A stretch of 64,000 nt of DNA, taken from positions 744,001-808,000 of the forward strand of contig NZ_WHUV01000002.1 of the NCBI RefSeq assembly GCF_009380155.1, given 5' to 3'. Positions 45,306-53,230 of the stretch are shown here, piece by piece. The notes below the pieces were generated by a model. The model ran no database searches. It worked only from the letters and a program-made list of their open reading frames with translations, and had not been told where the DNA came from. Each line of letters opens with the position of its first letter. Within the stretch, counting starts at the first letter, position 1. A program made the position numbers and the translations under genes. This stretch comes from Pseudomonas piscis (lineage in GTDB: Bacteria > Pseudomonadota > Gammaproteobacteria > Pseudomonadales > Pseudomonadaceae).

Positions 45306-46619
45306 TCAGGCCAGCGCCGGCTCGGGTGAACGCAGTTCCTGGCCTGGGGCCAGCCGCTCCTGCAAGGCGGACAGGATGCGCTCCACGCGCAGCGAGATCA
45401 GGCTGAACGAGCCGGCATCGCCAAGCCCGTGGGAGCTCTCGCACAAGCCGTTGAGGAACACCGCCGGCAAGCCGTCCAGGACCGTCAGGCTGTAGTCGCG
45501 GTTGACCACCAGGGCACCCTGGCCGTCGCGGCGAAAGCCCTGGTGATAGGGCTCCAGCAGCGGCGGATAGAGCTCGCCGTTCTCTTTGTCGGCGATGTCC
45601 TTGAACCCGGTGGCCAACACCAGTGCGTCCAGGGTGAGGTGCGAGGCCTGCAACTGGTTGACCTCGGTCAGTGCCAGCTCGACCTGCCCTGCCGCGTTCA
45701 GGCTGGCGCGCTCCACGGCGGTGTTGTTGAGGATGTGGATACGCTGCTTGCCCTGCAGCTTCTCTTCATGGATGCGCACGTACAGCGCATTGATCACATC
45801 GGCATCGGCCGAGCTGTAGTTGGTACCGCGCAATTGGCGGTCGATCCGGGCCTTGGCCTCGCTGGAGAGCGCGAAGTAGTAGTCGATGAACTCGGGGAAA
45901 TACACCTTGTCGCTGAATGGGCTGGTGTCCTTGAGGCGAAAGCTGAAGCTGCGGTGCAAGGCGTAGATGTCCTTGTCGGCGAACCGGGCACTCAGGTCGA
46001 GGACGATCTCCACCGCGCTCTGGCTGGAGCCCAGCACACCAATACGCTGCACCTCGGGCGGCAGGTCGTGGATGTTCTCCAGGTAATGGTTGAGGTGGAA
46101 TATGCGCGGGCCGGTCAGGCCCTCGAACACCGCGGGAACGTTCGCCGTGCGTCCGGTGCCCAGCACCAGGGTACGGCCATGGATCACCTGATGATCGTTG
46201 TAGGTCACCTTCCACAGGCGCTGGCCCTTGAGCTGCACCGGTTCGACCTTGCTCACCCGGGCCGAGGATTCGACGCTGTCGAGGAAATGCCCGGCCACCC
46301 ACTTGATGTATTCGGCGTATTCGCGGCGCAAGGGATAGGCCAGCGGCAGGTTCAGGTAGTCGAACAGGCGCCCGGTTTCCTTCAGGTAATTGACGAACCC
46401 GTAGTGGCTGCGCGGATTGCGCGGGGTGACCAGGTCACGCAGCGGGTTGTTCTGGATATCCGAGCCACTGAGCAGCATGCCGTCCTGCCAGTCCGGCTGG
46501 CGCTTGGCGTCGAGAAAACGATAGCTCAGCGGCGATTGCGCTTCCTCCAGAGCGATGGCCAGGGCCAGGTTGGAGGGGCCGAAACCGATACCGACAATAT
46601 CGTAAACAGTATCTGACAT
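45306..46619 (-). CDS. SidA/IucD/PvdA-type N-hydroxylating monooxygenase
   Basis: The start was placed at MSDTVYDIVGIG (AGGAG ten bases upstream), giving 437 residues, the family norm. The FAD site is GIGFGPSNLALAIA, FLDAKRQPDWQDGMLL is the class motif, the NADPH site is GVLGSSQSAVEIVLDL, and the C-terminal LVLATGFKDI is the usual ATGY/F box. Family members hydroxylate the terminal amine of lysine, ornithine or diamines with O2 and NADPH. With a diaminobutyrate aminotransferase upstream, N4-hydroxylation of 2,4-diaminobutyrate is a reasonable guess. There is no siderophore synthetase in the operon. Confidence 0.93.
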   Translation of the reverse strand: MSDTVYDIVGIGFGPSNLALAIALEEAQSPLSYRFLDAKRQPDWQDGMLLSGSDIQNNPLRDLVTPRNPRSHYGFVNYLKETGRLFDYLNLPLAYPLRREYAEYIKWVAGHFLDSVESSARVSKVEPVQLKGQRLWKVTYNDHQVIHGRTLVLGTGRTANVPAVFEGLTGPRIFHLNHYLENIHDLPPEVQRIGVLGSSQSAVEIVLDLSARFADKDIYALHRSFSFRLKDTSPFSDKVYFPEFIDYYFALSSEAKARIDRQLRGTNYSSADADVINALYVRIHEEKLQGKQRIHILNNTAVERASLNAAGQVELALTEVNQLQASHLTLDALVLATGFKDIADKENGELYPPLLEPYHQGFRRDGQGALVVNRDYSLTVLDGLPAVFLNGLCESSHGLGDAGSFSLISLRVERILSALQERLAPGQELRSPEPALA

Positions 46620-46629
46620 GGGAAAGCTC

Positions 46630-47094
46630 CTATCCTTGGGCATGTTTGAGTGGAAGGTGGTAATAGTGATAGTCACTGTTCTCGATGAAACCGAACTGCG
46701 TATATATATTCCGCGCCTTCGGATTATCTTCGGCGCCTTCGATGAAAAGTTGCTTGGCCTGGGTATCGACCCCCAACTTCCGGGCGGCATTCAATAGTGC
46801 CAATCCGGCCCCTGCCCCCCTTTGCTCTTCATCGACATACAAGTCGTTCAATATCCACAAGCGCTCTAGGGTGACACTGGAGAAACTTGGGAAAAGTTGG
46901 CTGAAGCCGACGACCCGTTGGTCGAGTTCGGCGACGATGATGATCGACTCCCCAAGAAAGAAACGTTCCAGGATGAAAGCCAGCGAGCGCGACAAGTCGC
47001 TGGCCTGGCCATAGAACTGGCGGTACTTGTCCAACAGCGGCGCAATGGCCTGGGCGTCGTCGATCGAGGCATAGCGAGTCAGGACCTGGCTCAT
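46630..47094 (-). CDS. GNAT-family N-acetyltransferase
   Basis: The product has 154 residues. The acetyl-CoA loop is seen in NDLYVDEEQRGAGAGLALLNAARKLG (R/QxxGxG/A), and the C-terminal NPKARNIYTQFGFIE is the usual beta6-beta7 region. The start overlaps the aminotransferase stop by four bases. Its place between a DABA-type aminotransferase and an amine N-hydroxylase suggests acetylation of the same amine (or hydroxylamine), as EctA does in ectoine synthesis. Self-resistance by acetylation is the main alternative. Confidence 0.85.
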   Translation of the reverse strand: MSQVLTRYASIDDAQAIAPLLDKYRQFYGQASDLSRSLAFILERFFLGESIIIVAELDQRVVGFSQLFPSFSSVTLERLWILNDLYVDEEQRGAGAGLALLNAARKLGVDTQAKQLFIEGAEDNPKARNIYTQFGFIENSDYHYYHLPLKHAQG

Positions 47095-48407
47095 GGCTCA
47101 CCCCTCGCGACGTCGGCGAAGGCCTGCTCGAGAAGCTTCAGGCCCTGGGTGATCTGTCCCAGGCTGATGGTCAGGGCGGGCAGGAACTTGAGCACTTGAT
47201 CGTCCACCCCCGAGGTCTCGATGATCAGCCCCAGGGCATAGGCCCGGGCGGCGATCTTCGGTGCCAGCCCCCGGTCCTGGAACTCGATGCCCCTGAAGAA
47301 TCCCCGGCCCTTGAGCCGATTGGGCGCCTGGGCGGCGAAACCGGCAGACAGCGCCAGCAGCCCCTCGTGGAGGAACGCCACCTTGGCCTTGAGCTCCTCG
47401 GTGAACCCCGACCGGCTCCAATAGTGGTCGATCACCGCCTTGCCAGTGACGAAGGCCAGGTTGTTGCCACGGAAAGTGCCGTTGTGCTCCCCCGGCTGCC
47501 AGATGTCCAGGTGCGGGGCGATCAACGTCAGCGACATCGGCAAGCCGTAGCCGCTGATGGACTTGGACAAGGTGACGATATCCGGTGTGACCCCGGTGCC
47601 CTCGAAGCTGAAGAAGTCGCCGGTGCGGCCACAACCGGCCTGGATATCATCGATGATCAGCAGGCTGCCATGCTCCCGGGCTATGTCCCGTACCGCCTGC
47701 AGCCAGGCGGCGCTGGCGCTGCCGACACCGCCTTCGCCCTGCACGGTTTCCAGGACGATCGCCGCGGGTTTGTCCACCCCGCTGCCGGCGCGCAGCATCT
47801 GCGCCAGGTATTGCGAGGTGTCCAGGCCATCGCCGAAGAAGCCGTCGTAGGGCATGAAGGTCACGTTGTTCAGGTTGACCCCGGCACCGGCGCGCTTGCG
47901 CGGGTTGGCGGTCAGGGCCAGGGAGCCCAGCGACATTCCATGGAAGGCATTGGTGAAGGCCACCACGTTCTGGCGCCCGGTGTACTTGCGCGCCAGCTTG
48001 ATCGCCGCCTCGACGGCATTGGTTCCCGTGGGCCCGGGGAACTGGACTTTGTACTGCAGGTTGCGCGGCGCCAGGATCCGCTCCTGGAAGGTGGTAAGGA
48101 AGGCTTTCTTGGCCGTGGTCTTGAAATCCAGGCCGTGGGTGATGCCATCGCGGGCGATGTAGTCGAGCAACGCCGCCTTGAGCAGCGGATTGTTGTGCCC
48201 ATAGTTCAAGGCCCCGGCGCCACTGAAGAAGTCGATGAAGACCTCCCCCGTATCGCTGGTCAGCGTCGAGCCTTCGGCGGTCTGGAAGGTTGCGGTGAAG
48301 TCCCGGCAATAAGAGCGAACGTTGGATTCCTTGAGTTCGAAGATATCCAGGGACGAAGGAACAGCAGGAACAGCATCTACCAGCAAGTGATTTAGCGTGG
48401 CCGTCAT
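47091..48407 (-). CDS. Diaminobutyrate--2-oxoglutarate-type class III aminotransferase
   Basis: The product has 438 residues and is EctB-like: ESNVRSYCRDF, FFSGAGALNYGHNNP, GPTGTNAVEAAIKLARKYTGR, IIDDIQAGCGRTGDFFSFE and the Schiff-base Lys in TLSKSISGYGLP, with GTFRGNNLAF after it. It would transaminate aspartate semialdehyde with glutamate to L-2,4-diaminobutyrate. It is the first gene of the five-gene minus-strand operon that ends at the 44148 terminator. The 48408-48776 upstream stretch is AT-rich near 48612-48660 and probably carries the promoter. Confidence 0.92.
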   Translation of the reverse strand: MTATLNHLLVDAVPAVPSSLDIFELKESNVRSYCRDFTATFQTAEGSTLTSDTGEVFIDFFSGAGALNYGHNNPLLKAALLDYIARDGITHGLDFKTTAKKAFLTTFQERILAPRNLQYKVQFPGPTGTNAVEAAIKLARKYTGRQNVVAFTNAFHGMSLGSLALTANPRKRAGAGVNLNNVTFMPYDGFFGDGLDTSQYLAQMLRAGSGVDKPAAIVLETVQGEGGVGSASAAWLQAVRDIAREHGSLLIIDDIQAGCGRTGDFFSFEGTGVTPDIVTLSKSISGYGLPMSLTLIAPHLDIWQPGEHNGTFRGNNLAFVTGKAVIDHYWSRSGFTEELKAKVAFLHEGLLALSAGFAAQAPNRLKGRGFFRGIEFQDRGLAPKIAARAYALGLIIETSGVDDQVLKFLPALTISLGQITQGLKLLEQAFADVARGEP

Positions 48408-48776
48408 GTCAGGTACCGTTTATCGATCCAATGAATGGACTAACAACGGAAAGAGCGTTTCCTCAGTGGCCAGGTAGCGAATGCCGAGAAGGCTTCAATC
48501 CTTTGCAGTCCGGATTTAAGTTTCATCCAATGAAACATGACCCGCTCTGTTGGCCAGCAGGAACAATGACGACTTTCGAGTTGCAGGCTAACAGCCCTGA
48601 TAACTCTGCGGAATAATTATAATTTCATATGCATATAATTTAACCCGCGCATATATAGCGACCTGCAATGGCTCGCGAAAATGACAGCTTGAAATCACAG
48701 CGCCCCGCTGCCCTGCCGCCCATCCGGGGAAGCCTGGCGCTTACCCTTGGCCTGGATGCCCGGGAGCAAGCCCGCG
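48408..48776. other. Upstream region of the aminotransferase operon
   Basis: No gene is supported in these 369 bases. An AT-rich block at 48612-48660 contains a minus-strand TATAAT-like hexamer (48616-48621). I could not identify a Fur, Gac/Rsm or phz box. Confidence 0.45.
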
Positions 48777-49422
48777 GGTAGTCAACCTGCTGCCGGGCAA
48801 CCTCAGTGACAGCCGCCTGTGCAAGCTCGCCCCGACCCTGGTGCTGGAGGTCCATGACGGGATGCGGATCATGCAGGAGGAAATCTTCGGCCCCCTGCTG
48901 CCGCTCAAGAGCTACCGCGCACTGGAGGAGGTCGTGGAGTACATCAAGGACCGCGACCAACCGCTGGCGCTCTACTTGTTCACCCGCCAGCCAGAGGTGC
49001 AGCGGCAGATCATCGCCCAGACCCAATCAGGCGGCGTGGCGATCAACGACTGCGGATTGCACGTGGCCCAGCACGACTTGCCCTTTGGCGGTATCGGCGC
49101 CAGCGGCATGGGCCACTATCACGGCCATGAAGGCTTCTTGGAGTTCTCCAAGATGAGGCCGATCTTCAAGCAGTTCGCCTGGCCGGCCTTCCCCATGTTC
49201 TACCCGCCCTACGGCAAGCTCCACGAGCGCTTGATGAGCCTGATGCTCGGGCGCTGGGCAACCCTGTCCGCCCCTCACCCGGGGCGGTCAGGACGGGGTT
49301 CCACAGGTTTTAGTCTGAGACTTTCAGGACCCTTTAAAAATACTATTGTCACAAATGAAACTACAAAGACTCAGGCAAGTGATTACAATGCGCGGGTGCC
49401 GGCAAGGAGTACTTCTTGCTAG
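48777..49422 (+). pseudogene. Coniferyl-aldehyde-dehydrogenase-like remnant (C-terminal part)
   Basis: The frame from about 48777 reads RVVNLLPG, KLAPTLVL, MRIMQEEIFGPLLPL, RDQPLALYLFT, GGVAINDCGLHVAQHDLPFGGIGASGMGHYHG and HEGFLEFS in pieces, the C-terminal third of a CalB-type aldehyde dehydrogenase. The first 300 or so residues, including the catalytic Cys region and NAD fold, are missing, and no start or ribosome site is present. After the family end (about 49260) the frame runs on into non-homologous sequence to 49422. It is a fragment left between the aminotransferase operon and esrC. Confidence 0.8.
49354..49374 (+). promoter_or_regulatory. Candidate NfxB/EsrC operator upstream of esrC
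   Basis: This 21-base element matches the dyad element in the mexC-nfxB gap (59033-59053) at 17 positions, including the 11-base core ACAAAGACTCA (49363-49373). A nearby AGTCTGAGACT palindrome (about 49310-49320) repeats the GACT/AGTC half-sites. Confidence 0.6.
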
Positions 49423-49457
49423 GAATCTCCTCACTTGCCTGAAGCCCCGAACACCCC

Positions 49458-50018
49458 ATGACACTGCATGACGCCCGCCTTCTCAAACAGCTGACCACTG
49501 CGATAGTCAACCACCCACGTGCCACCATGAAGGAACTGGCGGAACTGGCCGGAGTGAGCAAGGCCACGCTCAACCGCCACTACGGGACCCGTGCCAACCT
49601 GGAACAGCAACTCGAATTGCATGCCAAGAACGTGCTCGTCGGCATCACCAGCAACGCCGGGCTGCACGCCGCCGAACCGCTGGAGGCCCTGCACCACCTG
49701 ATCCGGGAGCATCTCACCCACCGCGACCTGCTGGCCCTGCTGATGTTCGAACATCGTCCCAAGGGGCCGATGCTGGAGCAGGAAGCGTCCTATATCGAGG
49801 ATCTGGATGCGTTCTTCCTGCGCGGCCAGCACCAGGGGGTGTTTCGTATCGATATCAGCGCCGCGGCCTTCACCGAGCTGTTCATCAACCTGATCTACGG
49901 CATGGTCGATGCTGAACGCCGCGGCCGTGCGGCCAGTGCCAATTCCGTCCATTCCCTGGAGCAGATGTTCCTGCATGGCAGCGTCGCCCAGGAGGCCAAG
50001 TCGGGCAGGCGCCCATGA
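49458..50018 (+). CDS. esrC: EsrC-like TetR repressor (NfxB paralogue)
   Basis: The product has 186 residues. The N-terminal helix-turn-helix is TMKELAELAGVSKATLNRHYGTR. The effector domain has LEALHHLIREHLTHRDLLALL and AFTELFINLIYGMVDAERRGRAAS, nearly the same as in NfxB at 59140. In P. aeruginosa the gene downstream of oprJ is EsrC, an NfxB-like envelope-stress repressor of mexCD-oprJ; position and similarity support the same identity here, although pqiA-pqiB lie between. A strong bidirectional terminator follows. Confidence 0.85.
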   Translation: MTLHDARLLKQLTTAIVNHPRATMKELAELAGVSKATLNRHYGTRANLEQQLELHAKNVLVGITSNAGLHAAEPLEALHHLIREHLTHRDLLALLMFEHRPKGPMLEQEASYIEDLDAFFLRGQHQGVFRIDISAAAFTELFINLIYGMVDAERRGRAASANSVHSLEQMFLHGSVAQEAKSGRRP

Positions 50019-50053
50019 AAAAGGCCGGCTGGATCGCTCCAGCCGGCCTTTTT
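50018..50053. terminator. Bidirectional intrinsic terminator
   Basis: AAAAAGGCCGGCTGGA-TCGC-TCCAGCCGGCCTTTTT is a perfect 16-pair stem with a four-base loop and T-runs in both directions. It overlaps the end of esrC and lies downstream of the minus-strand pqiB. Confidence 0.95.
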
Positions 50054-50246
50054 CGCCCCCTTACTTGATCAGCGGTATCTGGCTCCCGGTCTGCAGCACT
50101 TGCACCGCATCCAGCTGTTCCTCGATCTGCAGCAAGCGCATGCGATCACCGGCGACAGCCTCAGCGACATCTGGTCGATGCGGCACATGACAGGCGCCTG
50201 GACATCAGCGATCTGCTTTTGTCTTGATCTGAAAATGAGCGCGCGC

Positions 50247-52559
50247 TCATTGCCCGGCGTCCTTGAGGGAAATCTTCGGCGCCCACTGCAGCCACTGTTC
50301 GTCGACGGCATCGAACAGGGCGAAGGTCTGCCCCGGCTTGGCCGCTTCGCCCATTTGTCCGTTGTCTGGCGTGGCGAACGCGATACCGCCGGCGACCATG
50401 GCTTCCAGGGACTCGGTGCGTACCGAAACACCCTTGAACAAACCGGCCTCGATACCGACGCCGCTGGCATTCCAGAAGCGGCTACCGGTACGCACCAGCG
50501 GCATGTAGCGCGGCTCGATGAGAATACTGATCAGCACCCGGTCCGCCTGCTGGCCCAGGTTCAGGTCGATGACCTTGCCCACCGGCATCTTGCGATAGGT
50601 CACCGGGCTGCCGAGCTTGATCGAGCCCTTGTCCGGAGCGCTCAGGGTCAGCCGCAGGCCGTTGCCGCTCCCGAGCAGGTTCGGCGCCTCGGCCAGGGTC
50701 TGGAAGCGCGTCTGGCGCTCGCCCGGGCGACTGCTGGCCAGGGCCTCGATGTAGGGTCCGCTGACCAGGGTGCCGAGGTTTTCCGTACGCAGCAGGCCAA
50801 GCGCCGGGCGCACCACCCAGAAGCGCGTACCGCTGCGGGCGAACTGCTCGCCGTTGGCCCCCAGGCGTGCCTTGAGCAGCACACCGGACAGGTCGGCCTG
50901 CAAGTCGATGCCCTCGACCTTGCCGATCACCAGCCCCTTGAAACGAATCGGCGTCCCTTCGCGCAGGCCCTCGGCGTCTTCGATGCTCAGCTGGATCTCC
51001 ACGCCCCGGGCCATGGCCGCCTCTTCGCTGTCATAAAGGGCGAAGCGGCGATCCTTGCCCGGGGACGACGCCTTGGGGTCCAGGGTGTCAAAGGAGATCC
51101 CGCCATTGATCAAGGTCTGCAGCGACTCGCTCTTGACCTTGAGCCCGGTGAAGTCACCGCTCAGGGTCACGCCACTGGCGTTCCAGAAACGCGTCGAACT
51201 GTTCACCAGGCGCGCATACTCGGGCTCGACATGCACGCCGATCAGCACCTGCCGGTTGTCCGCCGACAGTTGGTAGCTCTGCACGCTACCGACGCGGATC
51301 TGCCGGTAGAGCACCGGTGCGCCGACCTCCACCGAACCCCGGCGGTCGCTGGTCAGCACCAGGTGCAGGCCCGGCACATTCAGATCCATCGGCGGCGCCT
51401 TGGCGCGTGCGCTGAACTCGCGCCGGGGCGCCCCGTTCTTGGCGAAGCGCACGGCAATGTAGTTGCCCTTGACCAGGGCATCCAGGCCGGTGATCCCGGC
51501 CAGGGAGATATTCGGCTTCACGGTCCAGAACTCGGTGCCCTCCAGCAACAGGGCCTCGACCCGTGGATCCATCGCCAGCTCGGCGGTGGCGCCACTGAAG
51601 TCCTGGTTCATGTCGACGGTCTTGACCAGGCCGACCTGCACCCCGTTGTACATGACCGGAGTACGGCCGGGCTCGATCTCGCTCAGGTCCTTCATCTTCA
51701 GCTTCACTCGCAAGCCGACCTGGGCCGCGTCGTAGTCCTCGTACAGGCGGAACGGCTTGGTCGGGTCGGTGGGCGGGCTGTCGCGGTGGTTGTCCGGGGT
51801 GGCGAAGGAGATACCGCCCGCGGCCAGGGTCAGCAGCGACTCGCTGCGCACCTTGAAACCTGACAGGCCGCCGGAGATCGAGATGCCGCTGGCATTCCAG
51901 AAACGCGTGTGCTTGCGCACCAGGTCGGCGTAGGCCGGCTCGATGTGGACCTTGATCTCGATGGTGCGCTGGTCCTCGCCGAGCTGGAAGTTCTTCACCT
52001 GGCCCACCAGGATCTGCTTGTAGAACACCGGGCTGCCCTGCTCCAGGGAACCCAGCCGGTCGGCCTTGAGGGTGATGTGCAGGCCTGGCACTTTCTCGGA
52101 CATCGGTGGCGGTTCCGTCAGCGCGGTATAGAAGCGCACACCTTGGTCGCCCTTGTCGCCCTTGGCCGGATCCACCGCGATGTAGACCCCCGAGACCAGG
52201 GTCTCCAAGCCAGTCACCCCGGCCAGGGAGACCCGCGGCTTGACCAGCCAGAAACGCGTGTCGTGGTTCAAGTAATCCCGGGACTCCTTGGTCAGCTCGA
52301 TGGAGGCAATCACCCCCTTGATGTCCTCGCTGACATTCAGGTCGACCACCTTGCCGACCGAGATGCCCTTGTACAGCACCTCGGTCTTCTTGGCCTGGAT
52401 GCCGTCGCCGCTCTCGAAGCGCACCTGGATGACCGGACCGGCCTCGTCGTAGGCACGCCAGCCCAGCCACGCACCGATGACCAGGGCCACCAGGGGCAGG
52501 ATCCAGATTGCCGACCAGTTGGAGGCCGGGTGTTTCTTGGGGACGGGCAAATCACTCAT
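50247..52559 (-). CDS. pqiB: MCE-domain lipid-transport protein (PqiB/LetB-like)
   Basis: The product has 770 residues. An N-terminal membrane anchor (ASNWSAIWILPLVALVIGAWLG) is followed by six MCE/MlaD domains, seen as repeated blocks of the type VPGLHITLKADRLGSLEQGSPVFY and VGKV/VGSV. E. coli PqiB has three domains and LetB seven, so this is a LetB-like length class that forms a stacked periplasmic tube for phospholipids. No lipoprotein PqiC gene follows. Its start overlaps the pqiA stop by eight bases. It is the last gene of the transcription unit that begins with mexC. Confidence 0.9.
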   Translation of the reverse strand: MSDLPVPKKHPASNWSAIWILPLVALVIGAWLGWRAYDEAGPVIQVRFESGDGIQAKKTEVLYKGISVGKVVDLNVSEDIKGVIASIELTKESRDYLNHDTRFWLVKPRVSLAGVTGLETLVSGVYIAVDPAKGDKGDQGVRFYTALTEPPPMSEKVPGLHITLKADRLGSLEQGSPVFYKQILVGQVKNFQLGEDQRTIEIKVHIEPAYADLVRKHTRFWNASGISISGGLSGFKVRSESLLTLAAGGISFATPDNHRDSPPTDPTKPFRLYEDYDAAQVGLRVKLKMKDLSEIEPGRTPVMYNGVQVGLVKTVDMNQDFSGATAELAMDPRVEALLLEGTEFWTVKPNISLAGITGLDALVKGNYIAVRFAKNGAPRREFSARAKAPPMDLNVPGLHLVLTSDRRGSVEVGAPVLYRQIRVGSVQSYQLSADNRQVLIGVHVEPEYARLVNSSTRFWNASGVTLSGDFTGLKVKSESLQTLINGGISFDTLDPKASSPGKDRRFALYDSEEAAMARGVEIQLSIEDAEGLREGTPIRFKGLVIGKVEGIDLQADLSGVLLKARLGANGEQFARSGTRFWVVRPALGLLRTENLGTLVSGPYIEALASSRPGERQTRFQTLAEAPNLLGSGNGLRLTLSAPDKGSIKLGSPVTYRKMPVGKVIDLNLGQQADRVLISILIEPRYMPLVRTGSRFWNASGVGIEAGLFKGVSVRTESLEAMVAGGIAFATPDNGQMGEAAKPGQTFALFDAVDEQWLQWAPKISLKDAGQ

Positions 52560-53172
52560 TTTCTTTGTCCAAGTGGGTGTTGTCCCAGATCAGCCGGGGA
52601 TCGAAAGTCACAGCGGCCAGCATGGTCAGCACCACCACGCTGGCGAAGGCGGCGGCGCCGAGGTTGGCCTCGATGCGCGCCAGGTTGCCGAAGTTCACCA
52701 ACGCCACCAGGATGGCGATGACGAAGATGTCGAGCATCGACCAGCGCCCCACCCATTCGATGAAGCGGTACATGATGATCCGCTGGCGGGCGGACATCGG
52801 TTGGTGGCGCTGCACCGAATAAAGCAGCAGCGCGATGCCCACCAGCTTGAAGGTCGGCACCACGATGCTGGCCACGAACACCACCAGGGCGATGGGGATC
52901 ATCCCCAGCTGCAGCAGGCTGATCACCCCGCTCATGATGGTGGCCGGCGCGCCCTTGCCGAAAATGCTGACGGTCATGATCGGCAGCAGGTTGGCCGGGA
53001 TGTAGAGCAACATGGCGCTGATCAGCAAGGCCCAGGTCCGCCTGATGCTGTCCGGGCGGCGCACATGCAAGAGCGCCCGACAACGACTGCAACGCGCGGG
53101 TTGCTGGTCGTCGATGGGATTGAGTTGATGACATTCGCCGCAGACCTGGATGCCGGCATCGATTGCACGCAT
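52552..53172 (-). CDS. pqiA: PqiA-family membrane protein (second half)
   Basis: The start was placed at ATG 53172 (GAGGAAGG upstream), giving 206 residues. The N-terminal zinc-ribbon-like CGEC...CSRC is followed by four membrane segments with the family phrase LLYIPANLLPIMTVSIFG. E. coli PqiA and YebS/LetA are double-length; this is one half, paired by family logic with the other half at 59735. It follows oprJ by 58 bases on the same strand and overlaps pqiB, so it is probably read from the mexC promoter. Confidence 0.88.
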   Translation of the reverse strand: MRAIDAGIQVCGECHQLNPIDDQQPARCSRCRALLHVRRPDSIRRTWALLISAMLLYIPANLLPIMTVSIFGKGAPATIMSGVISLLQLGMIPIALVVFVASIVVPTFKLVGIALLLYSVQRHQPMSARQRIIMYRFIEWVGRWSMLDIFVIAILVALVNFGNLARIEANLGAAAFASVVVLTMLAAVTFDPRLIWDNTHLDKENE

Positions 53173-53230
53173 CGTTACCTTCCTCGAGCGCCGCCCGCCG
53201 GGCTTGCTCCGGCGGGCGGCGATCACTCAT

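Noticed and set aside
48612..48640. Possible Fur box upstream of the hydroxylase operon
   Set aside because: AT-rich with scattered matches but too few identities to the 19-bp consensus to claim iron control.
50060..50200. Short minus-strand frame (about 40 codons, ending ...QIPLIK) after pqiB, considered as a PqiC remnant
   Set aside because: No start or ribosome site, no lipobox or DUF330 motif; the coding match could be chance.
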